Shown one piece after another: positions 27,263 to 44,889 of a DNA stretch of 64,000 bases. Under the pieces are notes generated by a model. It had not been told where the DNA came from, ran no database searches, and was given only the letters and a program-made list of their open reading frames with translations. Position 1 is the stretch's first letter, and each line of letters starts with the position of its first letter. Source of the DNA: Panulirus ornatus (Eukaryota; Arthropoda; Malacostraca; Decapoda; Palinuridae); contig NC_092225.1 in the NCBI RefSeq assembly GCF_036320965.1, positions 1,423,756 through 1,487,755 on the forward strand, given 5' to 3'. The position numbers were made by a program, and so were the translations under genes.

Positions 27263-27679
27263 TCTTGTAACTGTAAGATAAGTTGTACTAGTCAGACTTC
27301 TGTCGAACTCCTTGTCATTCAGAAATGTGTACCTTTCCATAAGCAAAACTCTCGTACACCGGCGGCATTTGTCGACTCCAAAGGGACCAAGTTAGAGTTG
27401 CCTCAGTTGGAACCAGACAACCAACTTCCTAGACCGACTTCTAATTTACTGGGCGGAATAACGGCAAATGATCTTTCTCACTGGCAGGCATTGTGTGTAA
27501 GTGGAGGAAACCGTTGCGGCAACTACGTTTGTGATGGTCAAAGTTAGGCAATATTGCCACTGTCACTCACAAGCAACAAACTGAAAATGATATTCTGAGA
27601 TTCGTAGTGTTCAACTAGCTATCTATATTTTGTGCCGCACACGGGATATTGCGAAACAGCAATCCACTAAAGTACTAAC
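27263..27679. other. Unassigned sequence
   Basis: A frame reading LPQLEPDNQLPRPTSNLLGG (about 27395-27455) belongs to a 120-codon open frame (27185-27547), but has no recognisable domain and overlaps the SINE module. Confidence 0.35.
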
Positions 27680-28459
<780 letters not shown>

Positions 28460-28700
28460 CCTGTTAACTGGTATCATTCTTTTCTTCCCGCAGCCACTGG
28501 TACCATCCTTCACTGGGAGACATCCTCCCAGCAATCACTGATAACATCCTTCTCCCTAGGACTTCCTCCACCATAATCATTGGTATCATCCTTCACCCGG
28601 GGACGCCCTCCCCACAACCACTGTTGCCATTCTTCTGCCGGAGACTTACTCCCTTGCAGATGATGATACCATCCTTCTCCTGCGGTCTTCCAACCCCAGA
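28460..28700. repeat. 41-42-bp tandem repeat, five units
   Basis: CATCCTT recurs at 28504, 28545, 28587, 28628 (as CATTCTT) and 28670, each followed by CACTGGGAGA-like sequence and a CCCAGCAATCACTG-like phrase. Confidence 0.75.
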
Positions 28701-28838
28701 ATCTAGATCGTTTTCGTGTAATGTACGATAGCCACAGAATTTAGGTCATTTTCGTTCCATGCATGATGGCCACGTTAGATTCTAGATTGTCCGTGTATAA
28801 TGTATGGTAGCCATGTTAGAACTATGGTCGTTCTTCAA
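28701..28838. repeat. About 45-bp tandem repeat, three units
   Basis: GATCGTTTTCGTGTAATGTA / CGATAGCCAC pattern repeated three times with divergence. Confidence 0.6.
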
Positions 28839-28984
28839 ATTTTTTGCTGCCCGACTGTGTTATGACAGAGTATGGTTGTGGGTGTGAGCAAAAGGTTCTC
28901 ACGTCAGCCAACATGAGAATGTCATCAGGAGAACAACTGATTCCATTCCGACGTCATGTTTACACCAGCCAAATTTGTTGCAAT

Positions 28985-29325
28985 TCCTGAATTAAGTTAG
29001 TGACCATCCCATGGCCAGGGTAGTGACCATCCCTCGGTCAAGCCAGTGGCCAATCTTGGCTAGACTAGTGGCCATTCCCCGGCCATGCTTGTGGCCAACC
29101 TCGGCTAAGCTATGGCCATCCATTGGCCAGATTACTGCCATCCCTCTCCCTAGGCTAGTGGCCATCCCCCTTCCAAGCTAGTAGCTATTTCGCGGCCAAG
29201 CTATTCGCCATCCCTATATTGGCCAGCCATCAGCTAAAGTAGTTCCCATCCCTTAGCCAAGCTAGTGGCCATCCCTTGGCCAAGCTAGTGGCCATTCCAC
29301 GGCTGAGTTAGTGGCCTCTTGTGAT
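28985..29325. repeat. 23-bp minisatellite, about 14 units
   Basis: Unit AAGCTAGTGGCCATCCCTTG plus GCC. Best copies at 29236-29305. Confidence 0.85.
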
Positions 29326-30595
29326 GGTCTCATTTGTGTATGTCTCGTGCGCGCCAGGGGAGCAGAACGGACCATCAGATATACATATCATGGCCCATGT
29401 TTTTGCCCCATCCTCGCTGCCAAGCTCAGGTCCATAATAATATCACAGCGGTTAAAGAAATACTGCAGACTGACCTTAAAACACTTATAATCATCTTAAC
29501 TTAAATGAAAATGGGAATAATGAGGGTGAACTTGTTTCGGTGACATTGGTAATGAGACGTGCGTGCAGTTGCAAAGCCCCAGGTGTCGGGAAAATTTACT
29601 CGGACGTCAGAACAACACACTGGCGCAGCAAGGATAACATCTAATGCTAAAGAGAAGGGCAGCATTTCTTACGGTGTCATTTCGTGCGCTGAATCTACTA
29701 AACTCAGGGAGCATGTTGGATGGAGTCTTCGTCAACTCTGTGACTGTTAAGGACACTCCGACAGTGGTTGGGGGCCAAACATTTTAGCGTTAGTTGTCAG
29801 TAAGGGATAGAGTTACAGGATAGCTGACCAGATAGGTTCTGTCTATCTCTGAGTTGCAGGGGAGTTACGTAGATTGGTCGTGGGGAAAAATATAACAGAA
29901 ATGCAACACTTAAATCACCAGTTGCTGTGGCTCACCTTTCGTTTAAAGTAGATGCAGAAATATGAATTACTTTACAGTTAACTAACACCAGTATCATTGT
30001 CAGTGTCAGTGCGAATTTGGTTACCTGTTGACGGTAGCTTTGAATGTGGGCGAAGCAATTAACTCCATGTACAAATGTGGATACAGGCAGTAGGTATTAG
30101 TTGGCAGTGCCCCGTTAAGGAGTAAGATTCTCCGAGCCAGTTAAAAGACCCACTGTTCTTATCCTACGAATGCTACAGCTTTTCTGAGTTCACCACTGTA
30201 GACGAGCAATGAGCTTATGACAGCAAATGAGCTACGAAGATTGGACGAAGACAAAGACACATAGAGAGTATTTGGACAGAATAAACCACTGTAGCTGACA
30301 CACTTGTATATCCTTTTCTAGTGTAGTTATCAACTCTATAGTAATCCTGTACGTACATAACAGCGATATTCTAAGTTGTACCCAAGAGGACTGCTGTCTA
30401 GGGTTAGCCAGGACTTGGTACAATAGTTACTAAACGACGTAGCCTCAGAGGACGACCCAGGTGGCTGTAGGGCACGAGGGAGCAGATGGTATCATAGGTG
30501 GGCGGGGTCAGAGACTGGGAGAGGTAGTAGGGACGTGCCTCAACAGCTGGCGTCCGTCATGACACCACACCTAAGCTCCTGGTTCTGCTGATACC
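29326..30595. other. Unassigned sequence, longest plain stretch of the left half
   Basis: No gene, RNA or repeat recognised. The longest frames are about 60 codons. Confidence 0.5.
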
Positions 30596-30828
30596 TCTCT
30601 CTTCATCTGTCAGTGTAGGGAATATAAGGGTAGGCACATATCACAGAACGTGTCCCGCTGTCAGTGTAGGGAAGACAATGGGAGGTAGATAACAGAGAAC
30701 TAGTTCATCTGTTACTGTCGAGAACACAGTAAATAGATACTACGAAACTAGATTATCTATCATCGTAGAGAACACAATAAGTAGAAACCACAGAGGTAGT
30801 TAATCTATCATCGTAAGGAAAATTGTTT
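30596..30828. repeat. About 50-bp degenerate tandem repeat, four or five units
   Basis: CATCTGTCAGTGTAGGGAA-like phrases recur at about 30605, 30656, 30707, 30757 and 30806, the later ones as CTATCATCGTAGAGAA. Confidence 0.65.
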
Positions 30829-31302
30829 TTTTTTTCTTCTCATACATCGTAGCCCACATCACGGACTAAAGTCTACATCTAGGCCGAGCCTTAAAGGAAA
30901 TATATAGAGGTTAGTGGAAAGGGGAGTTGCGGGGAAAGAGACAGAAAATATTTATTAATTTTGAAGGAAATGTAAAAACCTTTCTTTGGAAATGTGACAG
31001 GTCATAGTTGGTACAATGACAATGAGAGAGTAGATTCCAACGCTTCGAGATGAAATATACACATGACTGAATCTAGAATTGATGAAGAAGAGATTGAAGA
31101 TACACTTAATGATTAAGCCATGTTTCAGCGCTTCCAAAACGTAATGCTGTACCTTGCTGTCTAGATATGGTGTAGTGATGAAGTTCATATATACCGGCAT
31201 ATTAGTCATATTTATTGGGACCACCATAGAATGGGAAGTGCAAAGTATTTTTGTGATAAAGAAGTACAAAAGGAATTCGGAGAGCAGAAGACCATTCGGT
31301 TA
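30829..31302. other. Unassigned sequence
   Basis: No feature recognised. Confidence 0.45.
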
Positions 31303-31581
<279 letters not shown>

Positions 31582-31589
31582 ACATATTT

Positions 31590-33177
<1,588 letters not shown>

Positions 33178-33868
33178 AGAGAGATGGGTGATTATTGGTG
33201 CATATGCACCTGGGCATGACAAGAAAGACCATGAGAGGCAAGTGTTTTGGGAGCAGCTGAATGAGTGTGGTAGTGGTTTTGATGCACGAGACCGGGTTAT
33301 AGTGATGGGTGATTTGAATACAAGGGTGAGTTATGTGGCAGTTGAGGGAATAATTGGTATACATGGGGTGTTCAGTGTTGTAAATGGAAATGGTGAAGAG
33401 CTTGTAGATTTATGTGCTGAAAAAGGACTGGTGATTGGGAATACCTGGTTTAAAAAGCGAGATATACATAAGTATGCGTATGTAAGTAGGAGAGATGGCC
33501 AGAGAGCGTTATTGGATTACGTGTTAATTGACAGGCGCGCGAAAGAGAGACTTTTGGATGTTAATGTGCTGAGAGGTGCAACTGGAGGGATGTCTGATCA
33601 TTATCTTGTGAAGGCTAAGGCGAAGATTTGTATGGGTTTTCAGAAAAGAAGAGTGAATGTTGGGGTGAAGAGGGTGGTAAGAGTAAGTGAGCTTGGGAAG
33701 GAGACTTGTGTGAGGAAGTACCAGGAGAGACTGAGTACAGAATGGAAAAAGGTGAGAACAATGGAAGTAAGGAGAGTGGGGGAGGAATGGGATGCATTTA
33801 GGGAATCAGTGATGGATTGCGCAAAAGATGCTTGCGGCATGAGAAGCGTGGGAGGTGGGTTGATTTGA
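33178..33868 (+). pseudogene. APE-type endonuclease domain of R10
   Basis: Open from the TA border. Shows [21 protein letters not shown] (catalytic GD.N motif), [18 protein letters not shown] (the D..L line) and [13 protein letters not shown] (catalytic SDH). This is an apurinic-endonuclease-like domain that nicks target DNA to prime reverse transcription. A frame change near 33850 ends the frame at TGA, 33866-33868, just after [10 protein letters not shown]. The N-terminal metal-binding residues are not present because the copy is truncated. Confidence 0.82.
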
Positions 33869-34156
33869 AAGTGTAGTGAGTGGTGGGATCAAGAAGTAAG
33901 ATTATTAGTGAAAGAGAAGAGAGAGGCATTTGGACGATTTTTGCAGGGAAAAAGTGAAATTGAGTGGGAGATGTATAAATGAAAGAGACAGGAGGTCAAG
34001 AGAAAGGTGCAAAGGTGAAAAAGAGGGCAAATGAGAGTTGGGGTGAGAGAGTATCATTAAATTTTAGGGAGAATAAAAATATCTTCTGGAAGGAGGTAAA
34101 TAAAGTGCGTAAGACAAGGGAGCAAATGGGAACTTCAGTGAAGGGCCGATGGGGAG

Positions 34157-35743
34157 GTGATAACAAGTAGTGGTGATGTGAGAAAGAGATGGAGTGAGTA
34201 TTTTGAAGGTTTGTTGAATGTGTTTGATGATAGAGTGACAGATATAGGGTGTTTTGGTCGAGGTGGTGTGCAAAGTGAGAGGGTTAGGGAAAATGATTTG
34301 GTAAACAGAGAAGTGGTAGTAAAAGCTTTGCGGAAGATGAAAGCCGGCAAGGCAGCAGGTTTGGATGGTATTGCAGTGGAATTTATTAAAAAAGAGGGTG
34401 ACTGTATTGTTGACTGGTTGGTAAGGTTATTTAATGTATGTATGACTCATGGTGAGGTGCCTGAGGATTGGCGGAATGCGTGCATAGTGCTATTGTACAA
34501 AGGCAAAGGGGATAAGAGTGAGTGCTCAAATTACAGAGGTATAAGTTTGTTGAGTATTCCTGGTAAATTATATGGGAGGGTATTGATTGAGAGGGTGAAG
34601 GCATGTACAGAGCATCAGATTGGGGAAGAGCAGTGTGGTTTCAGAAGTGGTAGAGGATGTGTGGATCAGGTGTTTGCTTTGAAGAATGTATGTGAGAAAT
34701 ACTTAGAAAAGCAAATGGATTTGTATGTAGCATTTATGGATCTGGAGAAGGCATATGATAGAGTTGATAGAGATGCTCTGTGGAAGGTATTAAGAATATA
34801 TGGTGTGGGAGGCAAGTTGTTAGATGCAGTGAAAAGTTTTTATCGAGGATGTAAGGCATGTGTACGTGTAGGAAGAGAGGAAAGTGATTGGTTCTCAGTG
34901 AATGTAGGTTTGCGGCAGGGGTGTGTGATGCCTCCATGGTTGTTTAATTTGTTTATGGATGGGGTTCTTAGGGAGGTGAATGCAAGAGTTTTGGCAAGAG
35001 GGGCAAGTATGAAAACTGTTGTGAATGAGAGAGCTTGGGAAGTGAGTCAGTTGTTGTTTGCTGATGATACAGCGCTGGTGGCTGATTCATGGGAGAAACT
35101 GCAGAAGCTGGTGACTGAGTTTGGTAAAGTGTGTGAAAGAAAAAAGTTAAGAGTAAATGTGAATAAAAGCAAGGTTATTTGGTACAGTAGGGTTGAGGGT
35201 CAAGTCAATTGGGAGGTAAGTTTGAATGGAGAAAAACTGGAGGAAGTAAAGTGTTTTAGATATCTGGGAGTGGATCTGGCAGCGGATGGAACCATGGAAG
35301 CGGAAGTGAATCATAGGGTTGGGGAGGGGGCGAAAATCCTGGTAGCCTTGAAGAATGTGTTGAAGTCGAGAACATTATCTCGGAAAGCAAAAATGAGTAT
35401 GTTTGAAGGAATAGTGGTTCCAACAATGTTGTATGGTTGCGAGGCGTGGGCTATGGATAGAGTTGTGCGCAGGAGGGTGGATGTGCTGGAAATGAGATGT
35501 TTGAGGACAATGTGTGGTGTGAGGAGGTTTGATCGAGTAAGTAATGTAAGAGTAAGAGAGATGTGTGGAAATAAAAAGAGCGTGGTTGAGAGAGCAGAAG
35601 AGGGTGTTTTGAAATGGTTTGGGCACATGGAGAGAATGAGTGAGGAAAGATTGACCAAGAGGATATTTGTGTCGGAGGTGGAGGGAACGAGGAGAAGTGG
35701 GAGACCAAATTGGAGGTGGAAAGATGGAGTGAAAAAGATTTAG
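34157..35743 (+). pseudogene. RT and C-terminal domain of R10, 528-codon open frame
   Basis: One uninterrupted frame. [20 protein letters not shown] is near residue 55, [20 protein letters not shown] near 105, and [18 protein letters not shown] near 160. Motif [19 protein letters not shown] is near 190, motif B LRQGCVMPPWLFNLFMDG near 250 (S to P in MSP), and motif C LLFADDTALVADS near 300 with both aspartates. The C-terminal block follows to RPNWRWKDGVKKI, where TTT to TTTA-type change gives TAG at 35741. The true family end lies about 30 codons further (VVYRG). Frame breaks separate it from the endonuclease, so the whole is inactive. Confidence 0.88.
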
Positions 35744-36230
35744 AGTGATCGGGGCCTGAACACGCAGGAGGGTGAAAGGCGGGCAAGGAATAGAGTGAAT
35801 TGGATCGATGTGGTATACCGGGGTTGACGTGCTGTCAGTGGATTGAATCAGGGCATGTGAAGCGTCTGGGGTAAACCATGGAAAGTTGTGTGGGGCCTGG
35901 TTGTGGAAAGGGAGCTGTGGTTTCGGGCATTATTGTATGACAGCTAGAGACTGAGTGTGAACGAATGGGGCCTTTGTTGTCTTTTCCTAGCGCTACCTCG
36001 CACACATGAGGGGAGAGGGGGATGGTATTCCAGTGTGTGGCGAGGTGGCGATGGTAATGAATAAAGGCAGACAGTGTGAATTGTGTGCATGGGTATATAT
36101 GTATGTGTCTGTGTGTGTATATATTTGTGTACATTGAGATGTATAGGTATGTATATTTGCGTGTGTGGACGTGTATGTATATACATGTGTATGGGGGTGG
36201 GTTGGGCCATTTCTTTTGTCTGTTTCCTTG

Positions 36231-36258
36231 CGCTACCTCGCAAACGCGGGAGACAGCG
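36231..36258 (+). other. Terminal stem-loop of RTE LINE (reference copy)
   Basis: Arms CGCTACCTCGC and GCGGGAGACAGCG around an AAAC-type loop, pairing CGCT/AGCG and CTCGC against GCGGGAG with a two-base bulge. The same element is found at 2723-2750, 9229-9256, 23451-23478, 31626-31653, 37783-37810, 39552-39579, 44521-44548 and 45687-45714. Likely the RT recognition site on the element RNA, by analogy with other LINE 3' ends. Confidence 0.75.
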
Positions 36259-36281
36259 ACAAAGCAAAATAAAAAAAATGA

Positions 36282-37693
<1,412 letters not shown>

Positions 37694-37759
<66 letters not shown>
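37694..37759. repeat. (TA)n tract between R11 and R12
   Basis: About 66 bp TA joining the truncated 5' end of R11 to the 3' tail of R12, both minus strand. Confidence 0.95.

Positions 37760-39602
<1,843 letters not shown>

Positions 39603-39694
<92 letters not shown>
39603..39694. repeat. (TA)n tract between R13 tail and SINE S3
   Basis: About 92 bp TA. Confidence 0.95.
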
Positions 39695-39698
<4 letters not shown>

Positions 39699-39930
39699 CG
39701 GGGATAGGGGAGAAAGAATACTTCCCACGTATTCCCTGCGTGTCGTAGAAGGCGACTAAAAGGGGAGGGAGCGGGGGCTGGAAATCCTCCCCTCTCATTA
39801 TTTTTTTTTAATTTTCCAAAAGAAGGAACAGAGAAGGGGGCCAGGTGAGGATATTCCCTCAAAGGCCCAGTTCTCTGTTCTTAACGCTACTTCGCTAACG
39901 CGGGAAATGGCGAATAGTTTGAAAGAAAAG

Positions 39931-39932
<2 letters not shown>
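39695..39932 (+). mobile_element. Structured non-tRNA SINE, full length (S3)
   Basis: Runs from CCCCGGGGATAGGGGAG to GAAAGAAAAGAAA. All parts are present: GTCG/CGAC hairpin in TGTCGTAGAAGGCGACTAAA, GGGGAGG/CCTCCCC pair, GGAACAGAG...CTCTGTTCTT pair with inner GGGCC/GGCCC-type arms, and the terminal stem-loop at 39885-39912. (TA)n lies on both sides. Confidence 0.78.

Positions 39933-40011
<79 letters not shown>
39933..40011. repeat. (TA)n tract between inverted SINEs
   Basis: About 79 bp TA flanked by the 3' tails of S3 (plus) and S4 (minus). Confidence 0.95.
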
Positions 40012-40014
<3 letters not shown>

Positions 40015-40103
40015 TTTCTTTTTCTTTCAAACTATTCGCCATTTCCCGCATTAGCGAGGTAGCGTTAAGATCAGAGGACTGGGCCTCTGTGAGAATATCC
40101 TCA
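40012..40103 (-). mobile_element. Structured SINE, 5'-truncated inverted copy (S4)
   Basis: TTTCTTTCAAACTATTCGCC then the stem-loop at 40037-40064, then CAGAGGACTGGGCCT and GAGAATATCCTCA. It breaks off into (TA)n. Confidence 0.78.
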
Positions 40104-40330
<227 letters not shown>

Positions 40331-42960
40331 AGGTTCTAGTTAACACGACATCTCTTTCGCGTGCTCGGAGTCATTCATTACTCAATCAGCTGTCCTAACA
40401 TCACATAGAGTCCTCGAGCATTTAATTCCCAACACGTCCATCCTCCTCTGTACTTTAATGTTTAGGAATCACTCACATCCATACAGCACCGTCGGGACTA
40501 TACCATCAAGAGCCATCTTTGCCCTCACAATTATTGACCTCTCTTCTCACATAATCCTCAACGCACCAAGGGCCTTTTCCCTCCCCATTCATGCACTGGT
40601 TCACTTTAGCTCTTTTAGTTCCATCCTGTGCCACGATTCTCCAAGGTATCTCAGACACCTCGCATCCTCCAGGTTCATTCCATTTAAAAATCACATACCA
40701 ACCAACCTAACCCTCACCCCGGCTAAACATCATTACTTTGCCTTAATTCTATTCAATTAACTCCATACTTCCTACTTTCACATACTTTCCCTAACTCAGA
40801 AAACATCCTGCCTTTGTATTTTCTGACTCGAGTGTGCCGCCAGAGCGGTGTCATCTTCAAACAGCAACTAACTCAGCTTCCATGCTTCTCTACTTCTAAC
40901 AGACTGCGTATCCACGCCTCTGTCCTAAACTCGAGTATTTACTTTCCTCACCTACCCATCCATGAGCACATTAAACAGCAACGGTGATATCAAACACCCA
41001 CGATACAGACACACCTTCACTTGGAGCAACTAACCCTCCTTTCTTCCTATTTGCCACACGCCATGCTCTGTAGACAAGAACTCCTCACTACTTCTAGTGG
41101 CTCCTCTCCTGCATTATGAACTCGGGAAATAGCCCACAAAGCATGTCTAGCCACCCCGTCATATGCTTACATTAGATACATAAATGACATACAAATTCCT
41201 TTCTTTCCCTAAGTACTTCTCATAGAGATTCTTCAAAGTAAACACCTGATCCAAACAGCTTCTACCACTACTGAGCCCACATTGTTCCCTCCCCACTTGT
41301 CTGACGCAATGTGCATTGCCATTACCATCTCAGTCACCACTACATAACACTCCTTACCAGGTACACTAAAGAATTGTATCTCTGAGATGAGCATTGCCTT
41401 TATAAAGTAGCACTATACAGGCATTCTGCCAGTCCTCAGTCACCTCACTTTGGGTCATACATACGCTAAACGCCCTGACTTACAGTCACCAACACTGTCA
41501 TCTCCTTTCTTGAGAAATTTAACCGCAATTCCATCTACTCCAGCCGCTTTGCCAGACTTCATTTTACAAAAGGCTTTCCCTGCCACATCTCTTTTCATCA
41601 AAACATTTGCCCTGACTCTCTCGCTCTGCATACCTCTAGGTCCCAAACACCCTACATATGCCATCCTATTATCTTACACATTCAACAATCCTTCACAATA
41701 CTCAATCCAGCTCCTTTTCACCTCCTATTTGTCCCGATCTGCTCTCGTCACTGACGCTCCAATTTGTTCGTTTGCTCTCCTAACGGTATGAGCCTCCTTC
41801 TAAAACATTTTATTCTTTTCCTTGAAATCTGCCTATATATTCTCACCTCTCTTATCTACATTCTTTTGTTCCTTGCACCTCTCACTTGACCAACTCCTGC
41901 CGTAGTCTCTTGTGCATCTCCCAGTCAACCGCATTACTTCCCTCCCGAAAACGCTCATACACCTCTCTTTTCTTTCACCAGCAACTTAGCTTCCCATCCC
42001 TCCACTTCCTATCCTTTCTAACGTGCCCAGGTCCCACCTTCTTCATGCCACACATTTCTCCAGCACAAGTAAGCACTGCTTCCCTAAATACCTTCCTTTC
42101 CCCACCCACTCCCCTAATATCATTTACTCTTATATTTTGCAGTTGTTCACCAAATGTGGTATCTTCTCAAAGGTCACTTTTCCAAGTTCACTCACTCTCA
42201 CCAACCTCTTCCCACCCATTTCATTCCCATTTTTCCTAAACCCTCCTCAAACTTTCGCATCCAACTCCATCAGGAGGTGATCATACCTCCCACCAGCTGC
42301 TCCTCTCAGCACACTTATATCCAAGAGTCTTGAGTCGCGTTTCATGATCCTAAACTGCCCACTTACAATTAATAACACTCATTCAAGTATATTAATGTAA
42401 GTCCTTTTTTTTTCTAAACCAGGTGTCCAAGTCACTTGTCCTTTTAAAGCACACAACTCCATAAGCTGTTTACCATCATCATTCCCACTGAGTGCCACAC
42501 GCCTCCTATTTATGCCGTCAACCACAACACCCACACGCATTCAAATCACCCATCACTAGTACTCGATCCCTCCCATCACAATTGCTGACTCAGCCCCCAC
42601 CAAAACAATGGCCTCTCTTCCTCACTCCTTTCGCGTAAGTTTTCATCAATCTCCCACCTCTCATAATTTTACTTTGATTTACCCCACAAGGACCTGAAGT
42701 TCACTTCTTCACTCTCATACATTCCAACAACTTCGGCAGAAGTAGCACCCAATCTTTGCTCTCGCTCCTCACCCTAACTCCAGACTTCACTACACGGACA
42801 TATTTCCATTAGTTTGACTGAGTCAAGACATTTAGCTCCCTGTCCCCACACATGATACTCATCTCTCCCTCCTTCACCTCTTGGATACAGCCACATGCAT
42901 TCAGAAACCTCAGCCTGACCCTTTGACGAGGAATAGTACTCCTCATTTGACTCCTCCTAC

Positions 42961-42963
<3 letters not shown>
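40331..42963 (-). mobile_element. Old diverged RTE LINE, EN to C-terminus (R14)
   Basis: A minus-strand relic with every domain in family order but heavy divergence. Endonuclease: DRVLVMGDLNACG near 42550 and SRLLDISVLRGAAGGRYDHL near 42300 (SDH position now YDH). Linker and RT: KMKSGKAAGVDGIAVKFLKK near 41540, and motif C as FEDDTALAA near 40840. C-terminal domain: VRAKMALDGIVPTVLYGCE near 40500. Many frameshifts and no 3' stem-loop recognised. It is clearly the same lineage as the young copies but much older, or a sister subfamily. Bounded on the right by (TA)n. Confidence 0.78.

Positions 42964-43057
<94 letters not shown>
42964..43057. repeat. (TA)n tract joining R14 and R15
   Basis: About 93 bp TA. 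R15 starts mid-RT directly at its right edge. Confidence 0.95.
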
Positions 43058-43059
<2 letters not shown>

Positions 43060-44575
43060 AGTGAGTGCTCAAATTACAGAGGTATAAGTTTGTTGAGTAT
43101 TCCTGGTAAATCATATAGGAGGGTATTGATTGAGAGAGTGAAGGCATGTACAGAGCATCAGATTGGGGAAGAGCAGTGTGGTTTCAGAAGTGGTAGAGGA
43201 TGTGTGGATCAAGTGTTTGCTTTGAAGAATGTATGTGAGAAATACTTAGAAAAGCAAATGGATTTGTATGTAGCAATTATGGATCTGGAGAAGGCATATG
43301 ATAGAGTTGATAGAGATGCTCTGTGGAAGGTATTAAGAATATATGGTGTGGGAGGCAAGTTGTTAAAAGCAGTAAAAAGTTTTTTATCGAGGATGTAAGG
43401 CATGTGTACGTGTAGGAAGAGAGGAAAGTGATTGGTTCTCAGTGAATGTAGGTTTGCGGCAGGGGTATGTGATGTCTCCATGGTTGTTTAATTTGTTTAT
43501 GGATGGGGTTGTTAGGGAGGTGAATGCAAGAGTTTTGGAAAGAGGGGCAAGTATGAAGTCTGTTGGGGATGAGAGAGCTTGGGAAGTGAGTCAGTTGTTG
43601 TTCGCTGATGATACAGCGCTGGTGGCTGATTCATGTGAGAAACTGCAGAAGCTGGTGACTGAGTTTGGTAAAGTGTGTGAAAGAAGAAAGTTAAGAGTAA
43701 ATGTGAATAAGAGCAAGGTTATTAGTTACAGTAGGGTTGAGGGTCAAGTCAATTGGGAGGTAAGTTTGAATGGAGAAAAACTGGAGGAAGTAAAGTGTTT
43801 TAGATATCTGGGAGTGCATCTGGCAGCGGATGGAACCATGGAAGCGGAAGTGGATTATAGGGTGGGGGGAGGGGGCGAAAATCCTGGGAGCCTTGAAGAA
43901 TGTGTGGAAGTCGAGAACATTATCTCGGAAAGCAAAAATGGGTATGTTTGAAGGAATAGTGGTTCCAACAATGTTGTACGGTTGCGAGGCGCGGGCTATG
44001 GATAGAGTTGTGCGCAGGAGGGTGGATGTGCTGGAAATGAGATGTTTGAGGACAATGTGTGGTGTGAGGTGGTTTGATCGAGTAAGTAACGTAAGGGTAA
44101 GAGAGATGTGTGGAAATAAAAAGAGCGTGGTTGAGAGAGCAGAAGAGGGTGTTTTGAAATGGTTTTGGCACATGGAGAGAATGAGTGAGGAAAGATTGAC
44201 CAAGAGGATATATGTGTCGGAGGTGGAGGGAACGAGGAGAAGTGGGAGACCAAATTGGAGGTGGAAAGATGGAGTGAAAAAGATTATGTGTGATCGGAGC
44301 CTGAACATGCAGGACGGTGAAAGGAGGGCAAGGAATAGAGTGAATTGGATCGATGTGGTATACTGGGGTTGACGTGCTGTCAGTGGATTGAATCAGGGCA
44401 TGTGAAGCGTCTGGGGTAAACCATGGAAAGCTGTGTAGGTATGTATATTTGCGTGTGTGGACGTATGTATATAAATGTGTACGGGGATGGGTTGGGCCAT
44501 TTCTTTCGTCTGTTTCCTTGCGCTACCTCGCAAACGCGGGAGACAGCGACAAAGCAAAAAAAAAAAAAAAAAAAA

Positions 44576-44577
<2 letters not shown>
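43058..44577 (+). mobile_element. RTE-type LINE, 5'-truncated (R15)
   Basis: Opens at [17 protein letters not shown] and includes [15 protein letters not shown] and motif A ([15 protein letters not shown]). An extra T at about 43384 shifts the frame; 43442-43951 then gives motif B (RQGYVMSPWLFNLFMDG) and motif C LLFADDTALVADS. An extra G in a G-run near 43868 shifts it again; 43870-44372 reads to VVYWG. Short-type 3'UTR, stem-loop at 44521-44548 and a poly(A) of about 22. Both frame breaks are single-base gains in homopolymers. Confidence 0.92.

Positions 44578-44653
<76 letters not shown>
44578..44653. repeat. (TA)n tract between R15 and SINE S5
   Basis: About 75 bp TA between the poly(A) of R15 and the inverted tail of S5. 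Confidence 0.95.
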
Positions 44654-44655
<2 letters not shown>

Positions 44656-44882
44656 CTTCTTTCATACTATGCGCCCTTTCCCGCATTAACGAGGTAGCGT
44701 TAAGAACAGAGGACTGGGCCTTTGAGGGAATATCGTCACGTGGCCCCCTTCTCTGTTCCTTCTTTTGGAAAATTAAAAAAAATGAGAGGGGAGGATTTCC
44801 AGCCCCCCGCTCCCTTCCCTTTTAGTCGCCTTCTACGACACGCAGGGAATACGTGGGAAGTATTCTTTCTCCCCTATCCCCT
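44654..44882 (-). mobile_element. Structured non-tRNA SINE, full length (S5)
   Basis: Minus-strand copy with the stem-loop at 44672-44699 and all internal paired arms. The 5' end (complement of CTTTCTCCCCTATCCCC) lies at 44882, within 10 bp of the truncated start of LINE R16. Confidence 0.78.
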
Positions 44883-44889
44883 ATCGACT

